64,000 nt of DNA from Siphonodentalium dalli (taxonomy: Eukaryota > Mollusca > Scaphopoda > Gadilida > Siphonodentaliidae): contig CP136069.1 in the NCBI GenBank assembly GCA_032622095.1, positions 35,624,194 to 35,688,193 on the forward strand. The letters run 5' to 3'. A program made the position numbers and the translations under genes. The notes under the pieces were generated by a model. It had not been told where the DNA came from. It searched no databases and saw only the letters and a program-made list of their open reading frames with translations. This document shows positions 34,100 to 48,400 of this stretch, piece by piece. The first letter of the stretch is position 1. Every line of letters begins with the position of its first letter.

Positions 34100-37000
34100 G
34101 GGTTGGGAGTTGGATAATTGGGGTGGGGCAGGCTGTTTGAGGCCCCATAAAATGCCCAGTATTTTTGAAAGCGACTGTACTTTGCATATGCACAGGCAAA
34201 ATCCCTTTAACGTTTTGGACACGTTTATCGTATCAATGTGCAAGCAGGCATGTTTCGCGATAGGACGGCACATTCGGTCGCAGGCCGAACCTCACGGTTT
34301 GGCTAATGAGCAGGGGTTGGGAGTTGGATAATTGGGGTGGGGCAGGCTGTTTGAGGCCCCATAAAATACCTAGTATTTTTGAAAGCGACTGTACTTTGCA
34401 TCTGCACGGGCAAAATCCCTTTAACGTTTTGGACACTTGTATCGTATCAATGTGCAAGCAGGCATGTTTCGCGATAGGACGGCACATTCGGTCGCAGGCC
34501 GGACCTCACTGTTTGGCTAATGAGCAGGGGTTGGGAGTTGGATAATTGGGGTGGGGCAGGCTGTTTGAGGCCCCATAAAATCCCCAGTATTTTTGAAAGC
34601 GACTGTACATTGTATCTGCACGGGCAAAATCCCTTTAACGTTTTGGACTCTTTTATCGTATCAATGTGCAAGCAGGCATGTTTCGCGATAGGACGGCACA
34701 TTCGGTCGCAGGCCGGACCTCACGGTTTGGCTAATGAGCAGGGGTTGGAAGTTGGAAACTTGGGGTGGGGCAGGCTGTTTGAGGCCCCATAAAATACCTA
34801 GTATTTTTGAAAGCGACTGTACTTTGCATCTGCACGGGCAAAATCCCTTTAACGTTTTGGACACTTTTATCGTATCAATGTGCAAGCAGGCATGTTTCGC
34901 GATAGGACGGCACATTCGGTCGCAGGCCGAACCTCACGGTTTGGCTAATGAGCAGGGGTTGGAAGTTGGAAACTTGGGGTGGGGCAGGCTGTTTGAGGCC
35001 CCATAAAATACCTAGTATTTTTGTAAGCGACTGGCCTTTGCATCTGCACGGGCAAAATCCCTTTAACGTTTTGGACACTTTTATCGTATTAATGTTAAAG
35101 CAGGCATGTTTCGCGATAGGACGGCACATTCGGTCGCAGGCCGACCTCACGGTTTGGCTAATGAGCAGGGGTTGGGAGTTGGATAATTGGGGTGGGGTAG
35201 GCTGTTTGAGGCCCCATAACATCCCCAGCATTTTTGAAAGCGACTGTACATTGCATCTGCACGGGCAACATCCCTTTAACGTTTCGGTCACTTTTATCGT
35301 ATTAATGTGCAAGCAGGCATGTTTCGCGATAGTACGGCACATTCGGTCGCAGGCCGAACCTCACGGTTTGGCTAATGAGCAGGGGTTGGGAGTTGGATAA
35401 TTGGGGTGGGGCAGGCTGTTTGAGGCCCCATAAAATGCCCAGTATTTTTGAAAGCGACTGTACTTTGCATCTGCACGGGCAAAATCCCTTTAACGTTTTG
35501 GACACTTTTATCGTATTAATGTTAAAGCAGGCATGTTTCGCGATAGGACGGCACATTCGGTCGCAGGCCGAACCTCACGGTTTGGCTAATGAGCAGGGGT
35601 TGGGATTTGGATAATTGGGGTGGGGCAGGCTGTTTGAGGCCCCATAAAATGCCCAGTATTATTGAAAGCGACTGTACTTTGCATCTGCACGGGCAAAATC
35701 CCTTTAACGTTTTGGACACTTTTATCGTATCAATGTGCAAGCAGGCATGTTTCGCGATAGGACGGCACATTCGGTCGCAGGCCGGACCTCACGGTTTGGC
35801 TAATGAGCAGGGGTTGGGATTTGGATAATTGGGGTGGGGCAGGCTGTTTGAGGCCCCATAAAATGCATAGTATTATTGAAAGCGACTGTACTTTGCATCT
35901 GCACGGGCAAAATCCCTTTAACGTTTTGGACACTTTTATCGTATCAATGTGCAAGCAGGCATGTTTCGCGATAGGACGGCACATTCGGTCGAAGGCCGGA
36001 CCTCACGGTTTGGCTAATGAGCAGGGGTTGGAAGTTGGATAATTCGGGTGGGGCAGGCTGTTTGAGGCCCCATAAAATGCCCAGTATTTTTGATAGCGAC
36101 TGTACTTTGCATATGCACAGGCAAAATCCCTTTAACGTTTTGGACACTTTTATCGTATCAATGTGCAAGTAGGCATGTTTCGCGATAGGACGGCACATTC
36201 GGTCGCAGGCCGACCTCACGCTTTGGCTAATGAGCAGGGGTTGGGAGTTGGATAATTGGGGTGGGCAGGCTGTTTGAGGCCCCATAAAATCCCCAGTATT
36301 TTTGAAAGCGACTGTACATTGCATCTGCACGGGCAAAATCCCTTTAACGTTTTGGACACTTTTATCGTATCAATGTGCAAGCAGGCGTGTTTCGCGATAG
36401 GACAGCACATTCGGTCGCAGGCCGGACCTCACGGTTTGGCTAATGAGCAGGGGTTGGGAGCTGGATAATTGGGGTGGGGCAGGCTGTTTGAGGCCCCATA
36501 AAATGCCCAGTATTTTTGAAAGCGACTGTACTTTGCATATGCACAGGCAAAATCCCTTTAACGTTTTGGACACTTTTATCGTATCAATGTGCAAGTAGGC
36601 ATGTTTCGCGATAGGACGGCACATTCGGTCGCAGGCCGACCTCACGGTTTGGCTAATGAGCAGGGGTTGGGAGTTGGATAATTGGGGTGGGGCAGGCTGT
36701 TTGAGGCCCCATAAAATCCCCAGTATTTTTGAAAGCGACTGTACATTGCATCTGCACGGGCAAAATCCCTTTAACGTTTTGGACACTTTTATCGTATCAA
36801 TGTGCAAGCAGGCATGTTTCGCGATAGGACGGCACATTCGGTCGCAGGCCGGACCTCACGGTTTGGCTAATGAGCAGGGGTTGGAAGTTGGATAATTGAG
36901 GTGGGGCAGGCTGTTTGAGGCCCCATAAAATACCCAGTATTTTTGAAAGCGACTGTACATTGCATCTGCACGGCAAAATCCCTTTAACGTTTTGGACACT

Positions 37001-40000
37001 TTTATCGTATCAATGTGCAAGCAGGCATGTTTCGCGATAGGACGGCACATTCGGTCGCAGGCTTTGACCTCACGGTTTGGCTAATGAGCAGGGGTTGGGA
37101 GTTGGATAATTGGGGTGGGGCAGGCTGTTTGAGGCCCCATAAAATGCCCAGTATTTTTGAAAGGAACTGTACTTTGCATCTGCACGGGCAAAATCCCTTT
37201 AACGTTTTGGACACTTGTATCGTAACAATGTTAAAGCAGGCATGTTTCGCGATAGGACGGCACATTCGGTCGCAGGCCGAACCTCACGGTTTGGCTAATG
37301 AGCAGGGGTTGGGAGTTGGATAATTGGGGTGGGGCAGGCTGTTTGAGGCCCCATAAAATGCCCCGCATTTTTGAAAGCGACTGTACTTTGCATCTGCACG
37401 GGCAAAATCCCTTTAACGTTTTGGACACTTGTATCGTATCAATGTGCAAGCAGGCATGTTTCGCGATAGGACGGCACATTCGGTCGCAGGCCGGACCTCA
37501 CGGTTTGGCTAATGAGCAGGGGTTGGAAGTTGGATAATTCGGATGGGGCAGGCTCTTTGAGGCCCCATAAAATGCCCAGTATTTTTGAAAGCGACTGTAC
37601 TTTGCATATGCACAGGCAAATTCCCTTTAACGTTTTGGACTCTTTTATCGTATCAATGTGCAAGCAGGCATGTTTCGCGATAGGACGGCACATTCGGTCG
37701 CAGGCCGGACCTCACGGTTTGGCTAATGAGCAGGGGTTGGGAGTTGGATAATTGGGTTGGGGCAGGCTGTTTGAGGCCCCATAAAATCCCCAGTATTTTT
37801 GAAAGCGACTGTACATTGCATCTGCACGGGCAAAATCCCTTTAACGTTTTGGACTCTTTTATCGTATCAATGTGCAAGCAGGCATGTTTCGCGATAGGAC
37901 GGCACATTCGGTCGCAGGCCGGACCTCACGGTTTGGCTAATGAGCAGGGGTTGGAAGTTGGAAACTTGGGGTGGGGCAGGCTGTTTGAGGCCCCATAAAA
38001 TACCTAGTATTTTTGAAAGCGACTGTACATTGCATCTGCACGGGCAAAATCCCTTTAACGTTTTGGACACTTATATCGTATCAATGTGCAAGCAGGCATG
38101 TTTCGCGATAGGACGGAACATTCGGTCGCAGGCCGGACCTCACGGAGTGGCTAATGAGCAGGGGTTGGGAGCTGGATAATTGGGGTGGGGCAGGCTGTTT
38201 GATGCCCCATAAAATCCCCAGTATTTTTGAAAGCGACTGTACATTGCATCTGCACGGGCAAAATCCCTTTAACGTTTTGGACACTTTTATCGTATCAATG
38301 TGCAAGCAGGCGTGTTTCGCGATAGGACAGCACATTCGGTCGCAGGCCGGACCTCACGGTTTGGCTAATGAGCAGGGGTTGGGAGTTGGATAATTGGGGT
38401 GGGGCAGGCTGTTTGAGGCCCCATAAAATGCCCAGTATTTTTGAAAGCGACTGTACTTTGCATATGCACAGGCAAAATCCCTTTAACGTTTTGGACACTT
38501 TTATCGTATCAATGTGCAAGTAGGCATGTTTCGCGATATGACGGCACATTCGGTCGCAGGCCGACCTCACGGTTTGGCTAATGAGCAGGGGTTGGGAGTT
38601 GGATAATTGGGGTGGGGCAGGCTGTTTGAGGCCCCATAAAATCCCCAGTATTTTTGAAAGCGACTGTACATTGCATCTGCACGGGCAAAATCCCTTTAAC
38701 GTTTTGGACACTTTTATCGTATCAATGTGCAAGCAGGCATGTTTCGCGATTGGACGGCACATTCGGTCGCAGGCCGGACCTCACGGAGTGGCTAATGAGC
38801 TGGGGTTGGGAGCTGGATAATTGGGGTGGGGCAGGCTGTTTGAGGCCCCATAAAATGCCCAGTATTTTTGAAAGCGACTGTACATTGCATCGGCACGGGC
38901 AAAATCCCTTTAACGTTTTGGACACTTTTATCGTATCAATGTGCAAGCAGGCGTGTTTCGCGATAGGACAGCACATTCGGTCGCAGGCCGGACCTCACGG
39001 TTTGGCTAATGAGCAGGGTTTGGGAGTTGGATAATTGGGGTGGGGCAGGCTGTTTGAGGCCACATAAAATCCCCAGTATTTTTGAAAGCGACTGTACTTT
39101 GCATCTGCACGGGCAAAATCCCTTTAACGTTTTGGACTCTTTTATCGTATCAATGTGCAAGCAGGCATGTTTCGCGATAGGACGGCACATTCGGTCGCCA
39201 GCCGGACCTCACGGTTTGGCTAATTAGCAGGGGTTGGAAGTTGGATAATTGGGGTGGGGCAGGCTGTTTGAGGCCCCATAAAATACCCAGTATTTTTGAA
39301 AGCGACTGTACATTGCATCTGCACGGGCAAAATCCCTTTAACGTTTTGGACACTTTTATCGTATCAATGTGCAAGCAGGCATGTTTCGCGATAGGACGGC
39401 ACATTCGGTCGCAGGCCGGACCTCACGGTTTGGCTAATGAACAGGGGTTGGGAGTTGGATAATTGGGGTGGGGCAGACTGTTTGAGGCCCCATAAAATGC
39501 CCAGTATTTTTGAAAGCGACTGTACTTTGCATATGCACAGGCAAAATCCCTTTAACGTTTTGGACTCTTTTATCGTATCAATGTGCAAGCAGGCATGTTT
39601 CGCGATAGGACGGCACATTCGGTCGCAGGCCGGACCTCACGGTTTGGCTAATGAGCAGGGGTTGGGAGTTGGATAATTGGGGTGGGGCAGGCTGTTTGAG
39701 GCCCCATAAAATCCCCAGTATTTTTGAAAGCGACTGTACATTGCATCTGCACGGGCAAAATCCCTTTAACGTTTTGGACTCTTTTATCGTATCAATGTGC
39801 AAGCAGGCATGTTTCGCGATAGGACGGCACATTCGGTCGCAGGCCGGACCTCACGGTTTGGCTAATGAGCAGGGGTTGGAAGTTGGAAACTTGGGGTGGG
39901 GCAGGCTGTTTGAGGCCCCATAAAATACCTAGTATTTTTTAAAGCGACTGTACTTTGCATCTGCATGGGCAAAATCCCTTTAACGTTTTGGACACTTTTA

Positions 40001-41500
40001 TCGTATCAATGTGCAAGCAGGCGTGTTTCGCGATAGGACAGCACATTCGGTCGCAGGCCGGACCTCACGGTTTGGCTAATGAGCAGGGGTTGGGAGTTGG
40101 ATAATTGGGGTGGGGCAGGCTGTTTGAGGCCCCATAAAATGCCCAGTATTTTTGAAAGCGACTGTACTTTGCATATGCACAGGCAAAATCCCTTTAACGT
40201 TTTGGACACTTTTATCGTATCAATGTGCAAGTAGGCATGTTTCGCGATAGGACGGCACATTCGGTCGCAGGCCGACCTCACGGTTTGGCTAATGAGCAGG
40301 GGTTGGGAGTTGGATAATTGGGGTGTGGCAGGCTGTTTGAGGCCCCATAAAATCCCCAGTATTTTTGAAAGCGACTGTACATTGCATCTGCACGGGCAAA
40401 ATCCCTTTAACGTTTTGGACACTTTTATCGTATCAATGTGCAAGCAGGCATGTTTCGCGATAGGACGGCACATTCGGTCGCAGGCCGGACCTCACGGAGT
40501 GGCTAATGAGCAGGGGTTGGGAGCTGGATAATTGGGGTGGGGCAGGCTGTTTGAGGCCCCATAAAATCCCCAGTATTTTTGAAAGCGACTGTACATTGCA
40601 TCTGCACGGGTAAAATCCCTTTAACGTTTTGGACACTTTTATCGTATCAATGTGCAAGCAGGCGTGTTTCGCGATAGGACAGCACATTCGGTCGCAGGCC
40701 GGACCTCACGGTTTGGCTAATGAGCAGGGGTTGGGAGTTGGATAATTGGGGTGGGGCAGGCTGTTTGAGGCCCCATAAAATGCCCAGTATTTTTGAAAGC
40801 GACTGTACTTTGCATCTGCACGGGCAAAATCCCTTTAACGTTTTGGACTCTTTTATCGTATCAATGTGCAAGCATGCATGTTTCCCGATAGGATGGCACA
40901 TTCGGTCGCCGGCCGGACCTCACGGTTTGGCTAATGAGCAGGGGTTGGGAGTTGGATAATTGGGGTGGGGCAGGCTGTTTGAGGCCCCATAAAATCCCCA
41001 GTATTTTTGAAAGCGACTGTACATTGCATCTGCACGGGCAAAATCCCTTTAACGTTTTGGACACTTTTATCGTATCAATGTGCAAGCAGGCATGTTTCGC
41101 GATAGGACGGCACATTCGGTCGCAGGACGGACCTCACGGAGTGGCTAATGAGCAGGGGTTGGGAGCTGGATAATTGGGGTGGGGCAGGCTGTTTGAGGCC
41201 CCATAAAATCCCCAGTATTTTTGAAAGCGACTGTACATTGCATCTGCACGGGTAAAATCCCTTTAACGTTTTGGACACTTTTATCGTATCAATGTGCAAG
41301 CAGGCGTGTTTCGCGATAGGACAGCACATTCGGTCGCAGGCCGGACCTCACGGTTTGGCTAATGAGCAGGGGTTGGGAGTTGGATAATTGGGGTGGGGCA
41401 GGCTGTTTGAGGCCCCATAAAATGCCCAGTATTTTTGAAAGCGTCTGTACTTTGCATCTGCACGGGCAAAATCCCTTTAACGTTTTGGACTCTTTTATCG
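34100..41500 (+). repeat. Large satellite duplication, copy 1 (partner 45.4-52.6 kb)
   Basis: About 7.4 kb of satellite shares an ordered series of rare variants with 45.4-52.6 kb. The offset is 11,334 bp at the start (GGACACGTTTATCG at 34219/45553; CTCACTGTTTGG at 34505/45839) and 11,118 bp later, because copy 1 has two tandem monomers with TATTATTGAAAGCG (35.6-35.9 kb) where copy 2 has one. Also shared is a divergent monomer with TTTTTGTAAGCGACTGGCC near 35021 and 46354. Confidence 0.83.
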
Positions 41501-44220
41501 TATCAATGTGCAAGCATGCATGTTTCGCGATAGGACGGCACATTCGGTCGCCGGCCGGACCTCCCGGTTTGGCTAATGAGCAGGGGTTGGAAGTTGGATA
41601 ATTGGGGTGGGGCAGGCTGTTTGAGGCCCCATAAAATGCCCAGTATTTTTGAAAGCGACTGTACTTTGCATATGCACAGGCAAAATCCCGTTAACGTTTT
41701 GGACACTTCTATCGTATCAATGTGCAAGCAGGCATGTTTCGCGATAGGACGGCACATTCGGTCGCAGGCCGGACCTCACGGTTTGGCTAATGAGCAGGGG
41801 TTGGGAGTTGGATAATTGGGGTGGGGCAGGCTGTTTGAGGCCCCATAAAATCCCCAGTATTTTTGAAAGCGACTGTACATTGCATCTGCACGGGCAAAAT
41901 CCCTTTAACGTTTTGGACTCTTTTATCGTATCAATGTGCAAGCAGGCATGTTTCGCGATAGGACGGCACATTCGGTCGCAGGCCGGACCTCACGGTTTGG
42001 CTAATGAGCAGGGGTTGGAAGTTGGAAACTTGGGGTGGGGCAGGCTGTTTGAGGCCCCATAAAATACCTAGTATTTTTGAAAGCGACTGTACTTTGCATC
42101 TGCATGGGCAAAATCCCTTTAACGTTTTGGACACTTTTATCGTATCAATGTGCAAGCAGGCGTGTTTCGCGATAGGACAGCACATTCGGTCGCAGGCCGG
42201 ACCTCACGGTTTGGCTAATGAGCAGGGGTTGGGAGTTGGATAATTGGGGTGGGGCAGGCTGTTTGAGGCCCCATAAAATGCCCAGTATTTTTGAAAGCGA
42301 CTGTACTTTGCATATGCACAGGCAAAATCCCTTTAACGTTTTGGACACTTTTATCGTATCAGTGTGCAAGTAGGCATGTTTCGCGATAGGACGGCACATT
42401 CGGTCGCAGGCCGACCTCACGGTTTGGCTAATGAGCAGGGGTTGGGAGTTGGATAATTGGGGTGTGGCAGGCTGTTTGAGGCCCCATAAAATCCCCAGTA
42501 TTTTTGAAAGCGACTGTACATTGCATCTGCACGGGCAAAATCCCTTTAACGTTTTGGACACTTTTATCGTATCAATGTGCAAGCAGGCATGTTTCGCGAT
42601 AGGACGGCACATTCGGTCGCAGGCCGGACCTCACGGAGTGGCTAATGAGCAGGGGTTGGGAGCTGGATAATTGGGGTGGGGCAGGCTGTTTGAGGCCCCA
42701 TAAAATCCCCAGTATTTTTGAAAGCGACTGTACATTGCATCTGCACGGGTAAAATCCCTTTAACGTTTTGGACACTTTTATCGTATCAATGTGCAAGCAG
42801 GCGTGTTTCGCGATAGGACAGCACATTCGGTCGCAGGCCGGACCTCACGGTTTGGCTAATGAGCAGGGGTTGGGAGTTGGATAATTGGGGTGGGGCAGGC
42901 TGTTTGAGGCCCCATAAAATGCCCAGTATTTTTGAAAGCGACTGTACTTTGCATCTGCACGGGCAAAATCCCTTTAACGTTTTGGACTCTTTTATCGTAT
43001 CAATGTGCAAGCATGCATGTTTCCCGATAGGATGGCACATTCGGTCGCCGGCCGGACCTCACGGTTTGGCTAATGAGCAGGGGTTGGGAGTTGGATAATT
43101 GGGGTGGGGCAGGCTGTTTGAGGCCCCATAAAATCCCCAGTATTTTTGAAAGCGACTGTACATTGCATCTGCACGGGCAAAATCCCTTTAACGTTTTGGA
43201 CACTTTTATCGTATCAATGTGCAAGCAGGCATGTTTCGCGATAGGACGGCACATTCGGTCGCAGGACGGACCTCACGGAGTGGCTAATGAGCAGGGGTTG
43301 GGAGCTGGATAATTGGGGTGGGGCAGGCTGTTTGAGGCCCCATAAAATCCCCAGTATTTTTGAAAGCGACTGTACATTGCATCTGCACGGGTAAAATCCC
43401 TTTAACGTTTTGGACACTTTTATCGTATCAATGTGCAAGCAGGCGTGTTTCGCGATAGGACAGCACATTCGGTCGCAGGCCGGACCTCACGGTTTGGCTA
43501 ATGAGCAGGGGTTGGGAGTTGGATAATTGGGGTGGGGCAGGCTGTTTGAGGCCCCATAAAATGCCCAGTATTTTTGAAAGCGACTGTACTTTGCATCTGC
43601 ACGGGCAAAATCCCTTTAACGTTTTGGACTCTTTTATCGTATCAATGTGCAAGCATGCATGTTTCGCGATAGGACGGCACATTCGGTCGCCGGCCGGACC
43701 TCCCGGTTTGGCTAATGAGCAGGGGTTGGAAGTTGGATAATTGGGGTGGGGCAGGCTGTTTGAGGCCCCATAAAATGCCCAGTATTTTTGAAAGCGACTG
43801 TACTTTGCATATGCACAGGCAAAATCCCGTTAACGTTTTGGACACTTCTATCGTATCAATGTGCAAGCAGGCATGTTTCGCGATAGGACGGCACATTCGG
43901 TCGCAGGCCGGACCTCACGGTTTGGCTAATGAGCAGGGGTTGGGAGTTGGATAATTGGGGTGGGGCAGGCTGTTTGAGGCCCCATAAAATCCCCAGTATT
44001 TTTGAAAGCGACTGTACATTGCATCTGCACGGGCAAAATCCCTTTAACGTTTTGGACTCTTTTATCGTATCAATGTGCAAGCAGGCATGTTTCGCGATAG
44101 GACGGCACATTCGGTCGCAGGCCGGACCTCACGGTTTGGCTAATGAGCAGGGGTTGGAAGTTGGAAACTTGGGGTGGGGCAGGCTGTTTGAGGCCCCATA
44201 AAATACCTAGTATTTTTGAA
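39600..44220 (+). repeat. 2,139-bp (10-monomer) tandem higher-order repeat
   Basis: Ten monomers, one of them 213 bp, form a unit repeated at exactly 2,139 bp: positions from about 39600 to 41740 recur at 41740 to 43880, with a partial third start after that. Markers are GGGGTGTGGCAGG (40321/42460), GGTAAAATCCC (40610/42749), GCATGCATGTTTCCCG (40873/43012) and CTCCCGGTTTGG (41571/43710). I noticed only two substitutions between copies (42361 and 41443), so they are nearly identical. A third, partial copy lies at 51.1-52.6 kb. Confidence 0.88.
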
Positions 44221-45429
44221 AGCGACTGTACATTGCATCTGCACGGGCAAAATCCCTTTAACGTTTTGGACACTTTTATCGTATCAATGTGCAAGCAGGC
44301 ATGTTTCGCGATAGGACGGCACATTCGGTCGCAGGCCGGACCTCACGGAGTGGCTAATGAGCAGGGGTTGGGAGCTGGATAATTGGGGTGGAGCAGGCTG
44401 TTTGAGGCCCCATAAAATCCCCAGTATTTTTGAAAGCGACTGTACATTGCATCTGCACGGGCAAAATCCCTTTAACGTTTTGGACACTTTTATCGTATCA
44501 ATGTGCAAGCAGGCGTGTTTCGCGATAGGACAGCACATTCGGTCGCAGGCCGGACCTCACGGTTTGGCTAATGAGCAGGGGTTGGGAGTTGGATAATTGG
44601 GGTGGGGCAGGCTGTTTGAGGCCCCATAAAATGCCCAGTATTTTTGAAAGCGACTGTACTTTGCATATGCACAGGCAAAATCCCTTTAACGTTTTGGACA
44701 CTTTTATCGTATCAATGTGCAAGTAGGCATGTTTCGCGATAGGACGGCACATTCGGTCGCAGGCCGACCTCACGGTTTGGCTAATGAGCAGGGGTTGGGA
44801 GTTGGATAATTGGGGTGGGGCAGGCTGTTTGAGGCCCCATAAAATCCCCAGTATTTTTGAAAGCGACTGTACATTGCATCTGCACGGGCAAAATCCCTTT
44901 AACGTTTTGGACACTTTTATCGTATCAATGTGCAAGCAGGCATGTTTCGCGATAGGACGGCACATTCGGTTGCAGGCCGGACCTCACGGTTTGGCTAATG
45001 AGCAGGGGTTGGGAGTTGGATAATTGGGGTGGGGCAGGCTGTTTGAGGCCCCATAAAATACCTAGTATTTTTGAAAGCGACTGTACTTTGCATCTGCACG
45101 GGCAAAATCCCTTTAACGTTTTGGACACTTTTATCGTATCAATGTGCAAGCAGGCATGTTTCGCGATAGGACGGCACATTCGGTCGCAGGCCGAACCTCA
45201 CGGTTTGGCTAATGAGCAGGGGCTGGGAATTGGATAATTGGGGTGGGGCAGGCTGTTTGAGGCCCCATAAAATGCCCAGTATTTTTGAAAGCGACTGTAC
45301 TTTGCATCTGCACGGGCAAAATCCCTTTAATGTTTTGGACACTTGTATCGTATCAATGTGCAAGCAGGCATGTTTCGCGATAGGACGGCACATTCGGTCG
45401 CAGGCCGGACCTCACTGTTTGGCTAATGA

Positions 45430-48400
45430 GCAGGGGTTGGGAGTTGGATAATTGGGGTGGGGCAGGCTGTTTGAGGCCCCATAAAATGCCCAGTATTTTT
45501 GAAAGCGACTGTACTTTGCATATGCACAGGCAAAATCCCTTTAACGTTTTGGACACGTTTATCGTATCAATGTGCAAGCAGGCATGTTTCGCGATAGGAC
45601 GGCACATTCGGTCGCAGGCCGAACCTCACGGTTTGGCTAATGAGCAGGGGTTGGGAGTTGGATAATTGGGGTGGGGCAGTCTGTTTGAGGCCCCATAAAA
45701 TACCTAGTATTTTTGAAAGCGAATGTACTTTGCATCTGCACGGGCAAAATCCCTTTAACGTTTTGGACACTTGTATCGTATCAATGTGCAAGCAGGCATG
45801 TTTCGCGATAGGACGGCACATTCGGTCGCAGGCCGGACCTCACTGTTTGGCTAATGAGCAGGGGTTGGGAGTTGGATAATTGGGGTGGGGCAGGCTGTTT
45901 GAGGCCCCATAAAATCCCCAGTATTTTTGAAAGCGACTGTACATTGCATCTGCACGGGCAAAATCCCTTTAACGTTTTGGACTCTTTTATCGTATCAATG
46001 TGCAAGCAGGCATGTTTCGCGATAGGACGGCACATTCGGTCGCAGGCCGGACCTCACGGTTTGGCTAATGAGCAGGGGTTGGAAGTTGGAAACTTGGGGT
46101 GGGGCAGGCTGTTTGAGGCCCCATAAAATACCTAGTATTTTTGAAAGCGACTGTACTTTGCATCTGCACGGGCAAAATCCCTTTAACGTTTTGGACACTT
46201 TTATCGTATCAATGTGCAAGCAGGCATGTTTCGCGATAGGACGGCACATTCGGTCGCAGGCCGAACCTCACGGTTTGGCTAATGAGCAGGGGTTGGAAGT
46301 TGGAAACTTGGGGTCGGGCAGGCTGTTTGAGGCCCCATAAAATACCTAGTATTTTTGTAAGCGACTGGCCTTTGCATCTGCACGGGCAAAATCCCTTTAA
46401 CGTTTTGACCCCTTTTATCGTATTAATGTTAAAGCAGGCATGTTTCGCGATAGGACGGCACATTCGGTCGCAGGCCGACCTCACGGTTTGGCTAATGAGC
46501 AGGGGTTGGGAGTTGGATAATTGGGGTGGGGCAGGCTGTTTGAGGCCCCATAACATCCCCAGTATTTTTGAAAGCGACTGTACATTGCATCTGCACGGGC
46601 AACATCCTTTAACGTTTCGGTCACTTTTATCGTATTAATGTGCAAGCAGGCATGTTTCGCGATAGTACGGCACATTCGGTCGCAGGCCGAACCTCACGGT
46701 TTGGCTAATGAGCAGGGGTTGGGAGTTGGATAATTGGGGTGGGGCAGGCTGTTTGAGGCCCCATAAAATGCCCAGTATTTTTGAAAGCGACTGTACTTTG
46801 CATCTGCACGGGCAAAATCCCTTTAACGTTTGGACACTTTTATCGTATTAATGTTAAAGCAGGCATGTTTCGCGATAGGACGGCACATTCGGTCGCAGGC
46901 CGAACCTCACGGTTTGGCTAATGAGCAGGGGTTGGGATTTGGATAATTGGGGTGGGGCAGGCTGTTTGAGGCCCCATAAAATGCCCAGTATTATTGAAAG
47001 CGACTGTACTTTGCATATGCACGGGCAAAATCCCTTTAACGTTTTGGACACTTTTATCGTATCAATGTGCAAGCAGGCATGTTTCGCGATAGGACGGCAC
47101 ATTCGGTCGCAGGCCGGACCTCACGGTTTGGCTAATGAGCAGGGGTTGGAAGTTGGATAATTCGGATGGGGCAGGCTGTTTGAGGCCCCATAAAATGCCC
47201 AGTACTTTTGATAGCGACTGTACTTTGCATATGCACAGGCAAAATCCCTTTAACGTTTTGGACACTTTTATCGTATCAATGTGCAAGTAGGCATGTTTCG
47301 CGATAGGACGGCACATTCGGTCGCAGGCCGTCCTCACGCTTTGGCTAATGAGCAGGGGTTGGGAGTTGGATAATTGGGGTGGGCAGGCTGTTTGAGGCCC
47401 CATAAAATCCCCAGTATTTTTGAAAGCGACTGTACATTGCATCTGCACGGGCAAAATCCCTTTAACGTTTTGGACACTTTTATCGTATCAATGTGCAAGC
47501 AGGCGTGTTTCGCGATAGGACAGCACATTCGGTCGCAGGCCGGACCTCACGGTTTGGCTAATGAGCAGGGGTTGGGAGTTGGATAATTGGGGTGGGGCAG
47601 GCTGTTTGAGGCCCCATAAAATGCCCAGTATTTTTGAAAGCGACTGTACTTTGCATATGCACAGGCAAAATCCCTTTAACGTTTTGGACACTTTTATCGT
47701 ATCAATGTGCAAGTAGGCATGTTTCGCGATAGGACGGCACATTCGGTCGCAGGCCGACCTCACGGTTTGGCTAATGAGCAGGGGTTGGGAGTTGGATAAT
47801 TGGGGTGGGGCAGGCTGTTTGAGGCCCCATAAAATCCCCAGTATTTTTGAAAGCGACTGTACATTGCATCTGCACGGGCAAAATCCCTTTAACGTTTTGG
47901 ACACTTTTATCGTATCAATGTGCAAGCAGGCATGTTTCGCGATAGGACGGCACATTCGGTCGCAGGCCGGACCTCACGGTTTGGCTAATGAGCAGGGGTT
48001 GGAAGTTGGATAATTGGGGTGGGGCAGGCTGTTTGAGGCCCCATAAAATACCCAGTATTTTTGAAAGCGACTGTACATTGCATCTGCACGGCAAAATCCC
48101 TTTAACGTTTTGGACACTTTTATCGTATCAATGTGCAAGCAGGCATGTTTCGCGATAGGACGGCACATTCGGTCGCAGGCCGGACCTCACGGTTTGGCTA
48201 ATGAGCAGGGGTTGGGAGTTGGATAATTGGGGTGGGGCAGGCTGTTTGAGGCCCCATAAAATGCCCAGTATTTTTGAAAGCGACTGTACTTTGCATCTGC
48301 ACGGGCAAAATCCCTTTAACGTTTTGGACACTTGTATCGTAACAATGTTAAAGCAGGCATGTTTCGCGATAGGACGGCACATTCGGTCGCAGGCCGAACC

